NCBI GenBank assembly: GCA_029266835.1
Contig: JAQSWD010000029.1
Span: 1-34,177 of the forward strand
DNA: 34,177 nucleotides
Direction of reading: 5' to 3'
Origin: Steroidobacteraceae bacterium
GTDB taxonomy: Bacteria > Pseudomonadota > Gammaproteobacteria > Steroidobacterales > Steroidobacteraceae
Shown here in pieces: positions 9,449-18,465 of the stretch; within the stretch, counting starts at the first letter, position 1, and each line of letters starts with the position of its first letter. The translations under genes and the position numbers were made by a program. Below the pieces are notes generated by a model. That model was not told the origin of the DNA. It worked only from the letters and a program-made list of their open reading frames with translations, and searched no databases.

Positions 9449-10909
9449 CTACGGCACGGATTCGAGCCAGCCGCCCTCGAACCCGGCGCGTTTCAATCCG
9501 CGCACGATGTACGGATTGCGCCGCATGACGGTCCAGATGAGTTCGCTGCGGTGATTCTCGATCATGGCGATGATGGGCCCCTGGTCGATACCCAGGTAGT
9601 CGCTGGCCACCCAGCCCACGCCGCGCACGCGTTTGCCGCGTCGGAGCGGCAGATCGTCATAGTCGAAGCTGGGATTGAACGCGTCCAGGAACCCGTACTT
9701 GCCATAGACATGCGCGCCGTACTTCTTGTGCATCTCGCGCGTGGCCGGCAGCACGACCTCGGGCGCGAAAGGCAAGGAGGCGATGGCGGCGTAGGGCGTG
9801 ATGGTGCCGTCATCCAGTGTCTCCACCAGGCTCACGCCGCGCGCTGCATAGGCATGGAACTGCCGCGTCTGGCCCAGGTAGGGCAGCTTGAAATACCCCG
9901 GTCCGTCGCTCGCCGAAAGGCCCCAGATATTGGGTCCGTAACCCTTCCAGTCGAGAGGATTGCGGATGGCGTAGGCGCGCTGCGCGAGCACCGCGCGCCG
10001 GCTGTTCTCGAAGTAATCGATGCCCTGCGGCCACATGAACTCGTCCTTGATGCCGCGATAGTCGATCCAGATGGCGCTGAACTGGTGACCGAACATGGGG
10101 CCGAAGGTGAGGTGCGTCTGGCCCTCGAGCGTGCCCCAGTGGCGATAGTAGTTTGACGTGAAGGAATCCCAGGTGCCGGCCGCGGCCGGATGCGTGGGGC
10201 TGCCCAGCGCGAGCACGTAGACGATCATGCCCTCGTTGTAACCACGCCAGTCGTGCACCTCGAACTGCTGCTCCGGGCTCCAGGCCATGCGGATGTCGGG
10301 CACGTGTTCGATGAACCAGGGCCAGTTCGCCCGTTCGTAGAGTTCCTGCGCGAGCCGGCGGATTTCCTTTTCCTCCTCGTGCTCGCCGTCGAAATAGCCG
10401 GCGACGAACAGGGCGCCGGCCAGGAACAGCGCGGTGTCGACGGTAGATAGCTCGGAATTGCCGTACCGCAGGCCGCTGCCCATGTTGAGGAAGTGGTAGA
10501 AAAAGCCCTGGTAACCGGCGGTGGTGGCCGAGTCGGGCCCCTGCGGCAGCCCGTGCATGAACTTGAGCGTCAGCAGCACGCGCTCGCGCGCCGCGGCGCG
10601 CGTGACGTAGCGCCGCTCGGCGCCAATGGCGTACGCGTTCAAAGCGAAGCCGATGGCCGCAATGCTGGAGAACGGCGGCTTGGGCCAGCGGTCGGGCACC
10701 AGTCCGGTGTCGGCCTCGGCGGTTTCCCAGAAGAAGTCGAAGGTGCGGCGCTCGATGTCCTCGAGCAGCGGGTCGAGCGGGTTGACCACGGGCGCGGGCG
10801 GACGCACCACCACCGGATCGATGGGCGCCGACGGTGTTTCGCAGCCCGCCAGCATGAGCGTGGCCAGGGCCGTGAAGACCGCAATGACCGTGCCGCGTGC
10901 CCGGTTCAT
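9449..10909 (-). CDS. GH144/PF10091-type glucanase lipoprotein
   Basis: The 486-residue protein belongs to the family often labelled 'glucoamylase family protein' (PF10091). It includes the GH144 endo-beta-1,2-glucanases and is related to a domain of cyclic beta-1,2-glucan synthases. The N-terminus is a lipoprotein signal with lipobox LAGC (Cys23), so it is likely anchored in the periplasm or outer membrane. The body carries RRTFDFFWE, GFFYHFL, WRGYNEGMIVYVLALGSPTH and WGLSASDGPG, all typical of the family. Beta-1,2-glucan (sophoro-oligosaccharide) is the expected substrate, but related members act on other glucosides. ATG 10909 overlaps the stop of the broken halogenase gene (ATGA at 10909-10906, read on the minus strand). 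It is the last gene of the TonB-receptor locus. Confidence 0.87.
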   Translation of the reverse strand: MNRARGTVIAVFTALATLMLAGCETPSAPIDPVVVRPPAPVVNPLDPLLEDIERRTFDFFWETAEADTGLVPDRWPKPPFSSIAAIGFALNAYAIGAERRYVTRAAARERVLLTLKFMHGLPQGPDSATTAGYQGFFYHFLNMGSGLRYGNSELSTVDTALFLAGALFVAGYFDGEHEEEKEIRRLAQELYERANWPWFIEHVPDIRMAWSPEQQFEVHDWRGYNEGMIVYVLALGSPTHPAAAGTWDSFTSNYYRHWGTLEGQTHLTFGPMFGHQFSAIWIDYRGIKDEFMWPQGIDYFENSRRAVLAQRAYAIRNPLDWKGYGPNIWGLSASDGPGYFKLPYLGQTRQFHAYAARGVSLVETLDDGTITPYAAIASLPFAPEVVLPATREMHKKYGAHVYGKYGFLDAFNPSFDYDDLPLRRGKRVRGVGWVASDYLGIDQGPIIAMIENHRSELIWTVMRRNPYIVRGLKRAGFEGGWLESVP

Positions 10910-12232
10910 GCGGCCACCGGCGCCCTGCAGTAACGGTCGATGAACTGCTCGTGCGACGGCATGGCCGCCACGCAGCTCGCGACCACCTGGCGCACGCTTT
11001 CACCCAGCTGCGCGAGTTCGGCGTCGGCCACCGAATCCACCAGCGGGTGATAGCCGGAGGGCACCAGGCCCTGGCCCACCATCACCTGCACCCAGCTGGT
11101 GAGCCCGAACATCTCCTCGGCATTGCGATAGAAGCGCCCGGTCTCGCGGAACAACTCGATCTTCGCGCGCAATTCGTCAGGGATGCTCATGGCCGCGCAG
11201 TACTTCCAGAACTCGCTGTCGCGCCGCGCGGTGACGCAGTAATGCAAGATCAGGAAGTCGCGGATGCGCTCGATTTCGAATGCCGACTCGGCGTTGAACT
11301 GGTCGCGCAAGACAGCGCTCATGTGGCGGTCCGGCAGCATCTGGATGAGTCGCGCGATGCCGGACTGGATCAAATAGATGCTAGTGGACTCCAGCGGTTC
11401 GAGAAAGCCGCTGGCGAGGCCCAGTGCCACGCAATTGCGATTCCACATCTGCTTGCGGCGGCCCGGTGGTCTTCTCGCTGGGCACGGCCACGGCGCGATC
11501 GCAGGGCAACCAGTGCGTCCAGTTGTCATAGCCGGTCTTCAGTGCCTGCTCGATGAGCAGGCCACGGAATCCCGAGCAGTCGATGAACAGGTCGCCTTCG
11601 ATGCGCGCGCCGGACTTGAGCGTGACCGATTCGATGAAGCCATCGGCGCCGCGCACCGACACGTCGACGATTTCGCCTTCGAGGCGGTTCACACCGCGGG
11701 CTTCGGCGTAGCGGCGCAGGTACTGCGCATACAGGCCCGCGTCGAAATGATAGGCGTAGGCCACCTGCGCCAGCGGCGAACCCGACGGCACGTCACTGGC
11801 GCCGGCGATGAACTTGCCGGCCGGCGCCGCGGCGGTGTTCAGAGAATATGCGTCCAGCGGCTGCGCCTTGCCCTGCAGGTTGAGCTTGACCCAGTACTGG
11901 TGAAAGGGCAGCGAGCGATAGTCGTGCCCGATGGTGCCGAAGCCGTGTACGTAGCGGTCGCCCACGCGTCCCCAGTCCACGAACTGGATGCCCAGTTTGA
12001 ACGTGCCACGCACCGCGCGCACGAACTCGACTTCATCGATCTGCAGCGAGGCGTTGAACGCGCGCAGGTGCGGCACCGTGGCTTCACCCACGCCCACCGT
12101 GCCGATGTCGTCGGATTCGATGAGCTGGATGGAAATCGGGAATTCGACCGCCCGCGACAACGCGGCCGCGGCCATCCAGCCCGCGGTTCCGCCGCCAACG
12201 ATGACGATGCTGCGCAGTCGGCTGTCGTTCAC
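10906..12232 (-). pseudogene. Tryptophan-halogenase-like gene, internally deleted and frameshifted
   Basis: Flavin-dependent tryptophan-halogenase-like proteins of about 500 residues often sit beside TonB-dependent receptors in Proteobacteria. Reading from GTG 12232, the 5' part has the FAD-binding [13 protein letters not shown] (13-25) and Lys79 in TFKLGIQF, the catalytic lysine of the family. It stays intact to [13 protein letters not shown]. Near 11461-11480 the family sequence jumps to [27 protein letters not shown] in another frame. About 70 residues, including the diagnostic WxWxIP motif, appear in neither frame. Without frameshifting the product would stop at 11381 (283 residues). The 3' part continues in the second frame to TGA 10908-10906, overlapping the next gene's ATG. 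Loss of function is therefore likely. A halogenating role for this receptor-linked group is not established. Confidence 0.85.
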
Positions 12233-12260
12233 CTGCGCATTAAACCAAAGATTGGCGCCC

Positions 12261-12301
12261 GCGCCGACAGTTACTCTCGGGAGGAATTTCGCTGTCGGCG
12301 C
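12261..12301 (-). promoter_or_regulatory. Intercistronic inverted repeat after the TonB receptor gene
   Basis: GCGCCGACAG (12261-12270) and CTGTCGGCGC (12292-12301) form a perfect 10-bp inverted repeat with a 21-base loop, between the receptor stop (12312) and the halogenase GTG (12232). It has no T tract, so it is not a classical terminator. As RNA it could protect the receptor mRNA 3' end or lower expression of the downstream genes; as DNA it could be an operator. Confidence 0.6.
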
Positions 12302-12311
12302 GGACGGGTGA

Positions 12312-15281
12312 CTAGAACTTGATGCCGAAGGACGCGCGCAGGGTCCGCGGCAACCCGGTGATGTTGCCGTTCGGGTTGTAGCGGCCACCGCTGATCACGC
12401 CATCGGGTCCGTTCTCGTTGATGTAGTCCACGAGATTGTGGGCATTGGTGAGATTGATGCCGTCGAGCCGCAGGTACATCGAACCCATGTCGCCGAGCTC
12501 GAAGTTCTTGGTCACCTGCAGATCCAGCGATTTGTAGCCCGTGCCGCCGATGTCGTAACCGACCGCGGTGCATCCGGCGCCCGTCGGGAAAGTGGCGGGC
12601 GGAGTCAAACAACCGATGTCGTTCTTCGGCAGCGGCGAAGACCAGGTGAACTTGCTCGCGAAGGTGAGCCCCCAGGGTCCGGAGTACGAACCCGTGGCAA
12701 CGAAGCGATGCTTGGCCGCGGCGTTGGAGACGATCCAGGGGAAGTTGTTGATCGACGCGGCATCGAAGATGTAGTGCTCGTTGATGTCGCGGTTCTGTTC
12801 GGCATCCGTGAACGTATACGCGAACGTCGCGCCCCAGCGCGAATCCTCGCTGAATGGTTTTTCCGCGGACAGCATCACCTGCGTGCTCTTGGTCTCGATG
12901 CCGTTGTTGCCGATGAGCAGCGGGCCGGCGAGTCCCGGCGGCGAGTTGCCCCAGGGCTGGCTGCGGTTCTGCCAGAAGTCGCCATTGGGGTAGCGGTTGC
13001 CCAGCGTGAACACGAAGCCGTCCTTGCTGTGGATGCGCGACACCGAGGCGCTGGTGTTCCAGTCGCCGAGCCGGTTGCGCATGCCCAGGCTCAGCTGGTC
13101 GGAATAGGGCACCTTGAGGTCGTTGTTGATCAGGTTCACTTCGCCGGCGGTGCCGCTCAGCAGCGCCGGCAGCGCGTTCGGGTCATTGGCGAAGTTCGGA
13201 TCCCAGGTGCGGCAGGACGCGCTCAGCGTGCAGGGATGATCCGTGGTGTTGAAGCGCAGCTCCGTCGTGGCCAGCGTGAACTTGGTCTGTTCGAGCTGCA
13301 GGTAGTCGTACAAGGTACGGTCGTAGGCCCGGCCCACGCCGCCGAAGATCACGTGCTCCTGGTCGGCGCCGAGGTCGTAGGAGAAGCCGAGACGCGGCTG
13401 GAAGGTGTCGGTCTGCTCCTTGCGGTTGTTGCCGGTGGAAATGTAGTCGTTGATGTCGATGGCGACATTCGGGTCGGTGGAAAGACCCAGCGACTCCCCA
13501 TAGGTGAGGCCGGGCGCCACTTCGGTATTGAGCATGTCGAGGAAGAACTGCGGCGTTTCGAAATCCAGATAGGAGGGGTTCTTCTCGATGTCCCAACGGA
13601 TGCCGAGATTCAGGGTGAGCTTGTCGTTCACCGTCCAGTCATCCTGCACGAACACGCCTAGCTGCTTGTCTTCGGACGTGACCTGCGAATTGAACCCGGC
13701 CAGTGGCAGCGCGAACACGGCCTTGTAGGGAATCGTGGCGACGCCGGCAGCGGTGACGTCGTAATAGAACACGGGGTTGCCGGGGATGGAGTCGGCGGCG
13801 GTGAGATCCACGACCTTGTACTTCACGCCAGCCTTGATGGTGTGTTTGCCCGCGACGTCGGGGAAGGTGATGACGTCGGCGATCGACCAGCCCTTCTGGC
13901 CCTTGTTCTGGCCAGCGCGCGGGTCGGCGCCATCTACCGCGAGGATGCGCGGGTCATTGCCTGGCGCCACCTGCAGTGTGTACACCGCGCCATTGCTGCC
14001 GCTGTTCGTGATGCTGGGCACATAGAAGGCATCTTCGTAAGTGAACTGCACTTCATTGAGCCAGCGTTCCGCGGTGCGCTGCCAGCTCAATTCATAGCGA
14101 TCGTCGCTGTTGTCGGTTTCCACGGCCGCGGACTGCGCCACGCCGGTGCCGGTCTGGTCGCCCTGGCTGGTTTCCTTGCGGATCTTCGCCGACAAGGTCA
14201 GCGTGTCCATGTCTGAAATGGCCCAGTCGAGTTTGGCGAAGTACAGGTCTTCGTCGAAGGCAATGGACGCGGGCCCGAGCTGCGCGAGCGCGCTGGCCGG
14301 CAACTGTGCGACCACGTCGGCAGGCGGGCTGCCATCCACGGTCACGGTCTTTGGGGTGACGTAACGCTTGGCCTCGTAGGTCACGAAGAAGTGCAGCTTG
14401 TCCTGGATGATGGGGCCGCCGAAGGCGACGCCATATTCCTTGCTCTCGGATTCCGACTTCGTGTCCGAGTCCAGTTCGCCCGGCGTGCGCGCGCGGAAGT
14501 TGTCCGCCGTGTACGTGCCGAAAGCCTCGCCCTCGAAGGTGTTGGTGCCCGAGCGTGTGAGCGCCGTGATCGCAGCGCTGGAAATCTGGTCATACTCGGC
14601 CTTGTAGTTGGACGTGATGACCTTGTACTCGCCGATGGCCAGCTGCGGGAACGGGTTGCCCTGCGTGTCGCCGGCCTGGCCCGACACACCGGAGCGCACG
14701 TAACCTTTCTGGCCCACGCCATCGATGTACAGGTTTACGCCGTTCTCGTTCTGCGCACCGCCACGGATTTTGGTGCGACCGCTGGCGTCCACCTGGAACA
14801 CCATGCCGGGCACCGCATCCGCGAACTCGAGAAAGTTCCGCGTCATCTGCGGCGTGGTCTCGATCTGCTGCTGCGACACCGTGGTGCCGACTTCGGAGGT
14901 GCGCACTTCGTTCAGGCGGCGACCCTGCACGGTCACCTCCTGCATGGGTTCTTCGCTGGTCGCGACTTCAGTGGGCGCGAGGTTCAGGGTGGCCGTCGAC
15001 GCCACGCTCAAGGTGACGACGGTTTCGGTGCCGGGGCCCGCCTCGACGCGATACGTGCCGGGTGGCAGGCCGGCGAGCGTGTAGCTTCCGGCGGCGTTGG
15101 CCTTCGTGCGCCGCGTCAGCCCGGTGGCGACGTTGCGCGCGGTCACCTCGGCTTCGGCGGGTGCGCTGCCTCGCAGAGTCGCATCCGCGGACTGAGCCCA
15201 AACTACTCCGGGCGCGGCGAGAATGGAGGCGATGGCGGCGCCCAGGATCGAGCGCGGCATCGAACGGGGGAAATTTTTCAT
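12312..15281 (-). CDS. TonB-dependent outer-membrane receptor with carboxypeptidase-regulatory-like N-domain
   Basis: This 989-residue protein is an outer-membrane TonB-dependent transporter. It has a signal peptide (1 to about 30, ending VVWAQ) and an N-terminal carboxypeptidase-regulatory-like beta domain (about 35-90, [20 protein letters not shown]). [11 protein letters not shown] (about 113-123) is a possible TonB box, followed by the plug domain ([26 protein letters not shown]) and a long beta-barrel ending in the outer-membrane C-terminus SFGIKF. ATG 15281 is chosen because AGAGGG (15294-15289) lies 7 bases upstream and the signal peptide starts there; the upstream in-frame extension looks non-coding. 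With the halogenase-like and GH144 genes downstream it resembles a proteobacterial glycan-uptake locus, so the ligand may be a glucan oligosaccharide. That is inference. Confidence 0.92.
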   Translation of the reverse strand: MKNFPRSMPRSILGAAIASILAAPGVVWAQSADATLRGSAPAEAEVTARNVATGLTRRTKANAAGSYTLAGLPPGTYRVEAGPGTETVVTLSVASTATLNLAPTEVATSEEPMQEVTVQGRRLNEVRTSEVGTTVSQQQIETTPQMTRNFLEFADAVPGMVFQVDASGRTKIRGGAQNENGVNLYIDGVGQKGYVRSGVSGQAGDTQGNPFPQLAIGEYKVITSNYKAEYDQISSAAITALTRSGTNTFEGEAFGTYTADNFRARTPGELDSDTKSESESKEYGVAFGGPIIQDKLHFFVTYEAKRYVTPKTVTVDGSPPADVVAQLPASALAQLGPASIAFDEDLYFAKLDWAISDMDTLTLSAKIRKETSQGDQTGTGVAQSAAVETDNSDDRYELSWQRTAERWLNEVQFTYEDAFYVPSITNSGSNGAVYTLQVAPGNDPRILAVDGADPRAGQNKGQKGWSIADVITFPDVAGKHTIKAGVKYKVVDLTAADSIPGNPVFYYDVTAAGVATIPYKAVFALPLAGFNSQVTSEDKQLGVFVQDDWTVNDKLTLNLGIRWDIEKNPSYLDFETPQFFLDMLNTEVAPGLTYGESLGLSTDPNVAIDINDYISTGNNRKEQTDTFQPRLGFSYDLGADQEHVIFGGVGRAYDRTLYDYLQLEQTKFTLATTELRFNTTDHPCTLSASCRTWDPNFANDPNALPALLSGTAGEVNLINNDLKVPYSDQLSLGMRNRLGDWNTSASVSRIHSKDGFVFTLGNRYPNGDFWQNRSQPWGNSPPGLAGPLLIGNNGIETKSTQVMLSAEKPFSEDSRWGATFAYTFTDAEQNRDINEHYIFDAASINNFPWIVSNAAAKHRFVATGSYSGPWGLTFASKFTWSSPLPKNDIGCLTPPATFPTGAGCTAVGYDIGGTGYKSLDLQVTKNFELGDMGSMYLRLDGINLTNAHNLVDYINENGPDGVISGGRYNPNGNITGLPRTLRASFGIKF

Positions 15282-15366
15282 GAACACACCCTCTAGTGTT
15301 CGCCGCGTGCAGAGTGCGCAATGCAGAGTGGCGCGCCAGCGACGTGTTGCTATGCCGCCATTCTCA

Positions 15367-15380
15367 CACCGCTCGCGGTG
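15367..15380. promoter_or_regulatory. Palindrome upstream of the TonB receptor, possible operator
   Basis: CACCGCTCGCGGTG has 6-base arms around a 2-base centre. It lies 86 bases upstream of the receptor ATG in the 226-base gap shared with the DUF748 gene. Position and symmetry suit a repressor site. No regulator gene is next to it and I see no convincing -35/-10 pair, so this is tentative. Confidence 0.35.
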
Positions 15381-15465
15381 CGTTAGCTCCGGCATCAAGG
15401 GTTAATGACGTAGGAATCGCCGACTCCGGGACCGCGGACTTGTCTGACAATGACGGATTGTTAGG

Positions 15466-15484
15466 CGGCGCGCGTCGAGCGCCG
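15466..15484 (-). terminator. Weak hairpin downstream of the DUF748 gene
   Basis: CGGCGC (15466-15471) and GCGCCG (15479-15484) can pair across a 7-base loop, 24 bases beyond the DUF748 stop on the minus strand. There is no T run after it, so at most it is a weak or factor-assisted terminator. Confidence 0.3.
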
Positions 15485-15507
15485 TTATCCGCTGCAATGC
15501 AACCTGA

Positions 15508-18459
15508 CTACTTGACGCTCAACGCGATGCGGACCTTGTCGCCGGCGGCCGGTGCCGCACCGGGGGCCAGCATGAACACGCGGCCGGGTTCCACCTCGCC
15601 CGAAGACAGCAAGGCGTCCTGGATCGAGCGCGCGCGCTGTTGCGCCAGCGCCTGAAGCGCCGGGTCGAAGGATTCGATGCCTGGACGCAACGCGATTTCC
15701 AGTTCGGCATTGGCGGAATTCAATGCCGCCACACCGCGGTCGCGCGCGCGGATCTCCTGCAGTTCCTGCGCGGCGGGCGGCAGTGTCGCGCCAGCTTTCT
15801 CCGCCTTGTACAGCGCGAGCAGCAACTCGAATCGGCGTGCGGGGTCGAGTGGCGCGTCGTACGGGTCCTTGCGGGACTTCGCGAGCGCGGCGAGCCTGTT
15901 CTCGACGAGCCTGGATGACAGCACGCCGAAGTCGGCATCGGGAGCGTACAGGGCCGGTACTTCCAGCTGAAGCTGCGGCCTTTCGCTCAGCGCCTTGGTC
16001 AGCGCTGCGAGTTTTTCCGTGGCCGCCGCGTCGAGCGTGGCCTCGCCCGGCTCGAAGTCGATGAGATTCACTTCCTCGCCGCCACCGAACATTCCGCCCA
16101 GCAATTTGAATGGCGAGGTGGCCACATTGGCGAGCAGCCCGACGAAGGCCTTCCAGATGATGGGGCCCAGGCGGAACTTGGGATCGTCGAGGCTGCCGGT
16201 GATCGGCAGGCCCAGGTCGATCACGCCATTGCGGTCCTTGAGCAGCGCCACGGCGAGCCGCAGCGGAAGCTTCACGGCGTCGGGACTGTCCACGCGTTCG
16301 CCCAGCGTGAGCTGGTCGACGATGAAGCGCTGTTCGGCATTGAGCTGGCGATTCTCCACGAGATATCGCACGTCCACCGACAGTTTGCCCTTCTCGATAC
16401 GGTAACCGGCGAAGCGGCCCGAGTAGGGCGTGACCGAAGTCAGTTCCACGCCCTCGAACTTCACGCGGATGTCGGTGAACAGGCTGGCGGACAGGAGATT
16501 GAGCTCGCCGGCGATGTCCACCGGCGCGTAGCGGTCGATCTTGCCCGTCAACGCCAGTTTCGCGCGCGAGTCCTTGCGCGAGGACAACCCCGAGATGGAT
16601 CCGCCGAGCTGCTGCAGGGTGACGGCGTAGTTAGGTGTGATCCAGAAATCGGCGAAGTTCGCCGAGCCGTTCTCGACCGCCACCTTGCCGATGTTGATGG
16701 TCATGGGCGAACGAGGGCCCGTTGACTCGGTGATGCCACGCACCGTCTGCACGGCGCCGGGCGCAGTCGCCGGCCGCGTCAGCACCTTGCCGATGTTGGT
16801 GGTCTGGTCGGGCGCGATGATGAAGCGCAGATAGGGAGAACGGGTGTTGATGCTGGAGATGCGCAGGCTGCTTGCGCCGGTAGCCACCGCCGAGCGGAAT
16901 TCCACGCCGCGTAGCGTCAGGCGATCCCATTTCACCAGGTCTTCGCGCAAGGCATTGTCGACGGTATGCAGCCTGGTGCATTCCAGGCTTCCGGACAGGG
17001 CTTGGGATCCGGGTTTGAATTCCGCGTCGAACTCGGTGTTCAGCACGCCGGAGAGCAGCGTCATCTGCGTGTACGTGCCCACGTAGGGCTGCAGTGCCGC
17101 CAGGTTCAGGTCGGTGAGCTTGATCTTTCCGCTGAAGGAGCTGTCCGCGGGAATCGCTCGGCCCTGCAGCGCAAGTTGGCCACCGCTTTCCAGCGTGACG
17201 TCTCCCGTCAGATCCACTGCCTGGCCGGGCGCGGTGCTGAATCCGCGCAGCTGAAGGTTCACCGGCGCCAGTGTGAAGGTCGCCGCGGGTTTCACGAATT
17301 CATCGCGGGCGGCGATGCGCAGTCCTTCGACGGATAGTTCCGGGATGTTCACGGTCCAGGGTGTGCCCGCACCTTCGGCTGCCGTAGCGGTAGTTCGGGC
17401 CGGTGAGCGCGCTTCCGCCGCAGGCGGTGGTTCCAGCAGGCTGAGCAGATTGACGCTGCCATCCTCGCCACGCGTGGCGATCACCGAGCCGTCTGCCAAT
17501 ATAACGCTGGCCACGTCGACCACGCGCCGGGTGAGATCGACTTTGGTGTTGGCCACGCCGAGTTTCTCCAATGCCACCCAGTCGGTGTCACCGCCGCGGG
17601 GCCGCAGCTTGAGCGCGGCGACATCGACGTTCGCCAGGTTCACGACAAAGGTGAGATCGGGCTCGGTGGCGGCGAACTCATAGCCGCCATTCACGCCCAC
17701 CACACCGCCTGCCACTTCGAAGCCCAGCGATTCCTGGAGATAGGACCACAGGGTGCGCGCCTGCACATCGGCCAGCTCGAATTGGCCGCGCGAACGCAGC
17801 GGCGCCAGGCCGAAGTTGCCGCTCCATTTGAAGCTTTCGCCAGCGGTGGAGGTCGCCTGCAGGGCGTAATTGTTGGCGCCGTCTTTTTCTCCCTGGCTGA
17901 CGCTGCTGAAGTTCGTGAGTGCGAAGTTCACCGGCGTCAGGCGCGCCTTGAAAGGAGTGGTGCGGGCGTGATCCTCGAACTCCAGCGCGCCCTCGCGCAG
18001 CTGGAAGCGATCTATGAACAGGCGCGCCGGTTCCTTTTCGGCGGCCGCAACGTCTTCGGGTACCTCGAATGGTCTGGAGAGCTCGGCGAGATTCAGGCTG
18101 CCATCGGCGCGCACCACCACGCGGCTGGACGGGTTGTCCAGCTCGATCTCGTGCAACGAGAGGCCGCGGCGCCAGAGGCTGGAGATGTCGAGGTTGACCA
18201 GCAGCCGGTCGAAGGAGAGCAGCGGCTCCTGACGGGAATCCCGAAATGCGAAGCCGTGGATTTCGAGTGCGAGAGTGAACGGGTTGAAGGATATTTCGCC
18301 CAGCTCGGGTTTGCGCTGCCAGTGCTGCGTGCTGAATTCCCCGATGTTCGACCGCACCAGGCTCGGTACCAGCCAGAACCCCAGTGCCGCATACAGCAGC
18401 AGCGCCGCGAGCAGCGAGACGGCGAGGATACGGATCTTTCGTGTGGTCTGGAATGCCAA
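15508..18459 (-). CDS. DUF748 / AsmA-like envelope protein
   Basis: The 983-residue protein has one N-terminal membrane helix (about 10-33, ILAVSLLAALLLYAALGFWLVP) and a very long periplasmic part typical of DUF748 proteins, a branch of the AsmA-like group. Repeated beta-rich segments include ISFNPFTLALEIHGF near 56-70, LRFIIAPDQTTNIGKVL and VIDLGLPITGSLDDPKF. A C-terminal region (VNLIDFEPGEATLDAAATEKL onward) resembles the OmpA-like tail seen in this family. AsmA-like proteins are linked to lipid transport and outer-membrane homeostasis; the exact role of DUF748 members is not known. It starts at TTG 18459, six bases after the stop of the upstream oxidoreductase, so the two are likely one transcript. 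No later start fits the membrane helix as well. Confidence 0.85.
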   Translation of the reverse strand: MAFQTTRKIRILAVSLLAALLLYAALGFWLVPSLVRSNIGEFSTQHWQRKPELGEISFNPFTLALEIHGFAFRDSRQEPLLSFDRLLVNLDISSLWRRGLSLHEIELDNPSSRVVVRADGSLNLAELSRPFEVPEDVAAAEKEPARLFIDRFQLREGALEFEDHARTTPFKARLTPVNFALTNFSSVSQGEKDGANNYALQATSTAGESFKWSGNFGLAPLRSRGQFELADVQARTLWSYLQESLGFEVAGGVVGVNGGYEFAATEPDLTFVVNLANVDVAALKLRPRGGDTDWVALEKLGVANTKVDLTRRVVDVASVILADGSVIATRGEDGSVNLLSLLEPPPAAEARSPARTTATAAEGAGTPWTVNIPELSVEGLRIAARDEFVKPAATFTLAPVNLQLRGFSTAPGQAVDLTGDVTLESGGQLALQGRAIPADSSFSGKIKLTDLNLAALQPYVGTYTQMTLLSGVLNTEFDAEFKPGSQALSGSLECTRLHTVDNALREDLVKWDRLTLRGVEFRSAVATGASSLRISSINTRSPYLRFIIAPDQTTNIGKVLTRPATAPGAVQTVRGITESTGPRSPMTINIGKVAVENGSANFADFWITPNYAVTLQQLGGSISGLSSRKDSRAKLALTGKIDRYAPVDIAGELNLLSASLFTDIRVKFEGVELTSVTPYSGRFAGYRIEKGKLSVDVRYLVENRQLNAEQRFIVDQLTLGERVDSPDAVKLPLRLAVALLKDRNGVIDLGLPITGSLDDPKFRLGPIIWKAFVGLLANVATSPFKLLGGMFGGGEEVNLIDFEPGEATLDAAATEKLAALTKALSERPQLQLEVPALYAPDADFGVLSSRLVENRLAALAKSRKDPYDAPLDPARRFELLLALYKAEKAGATLPPAAQELQEIRARDRGVAALNSANAELEIALRPGIESFDPALQALAQQRARSIQDALLSSGEVEPGRVFMLAPGAAPAAGDKVRIALSVK

Positions 18460-18465
18460 GTGAGC

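Noticed and set aside
11381..12232. Programmed frameshifting to make a full halogenase
   Set aside because: No slippery sequence is evident and a simple frameshift would still lack about 70 residues including WxWxIP.
15282..15398. Longer TonB-receptor start at 15398
   Set aside because: The extra 39 residues are Arg/Cys-rich without a signal sequence, while ATG 15281 has a ribosome binding site and opens a proper signal peptide.
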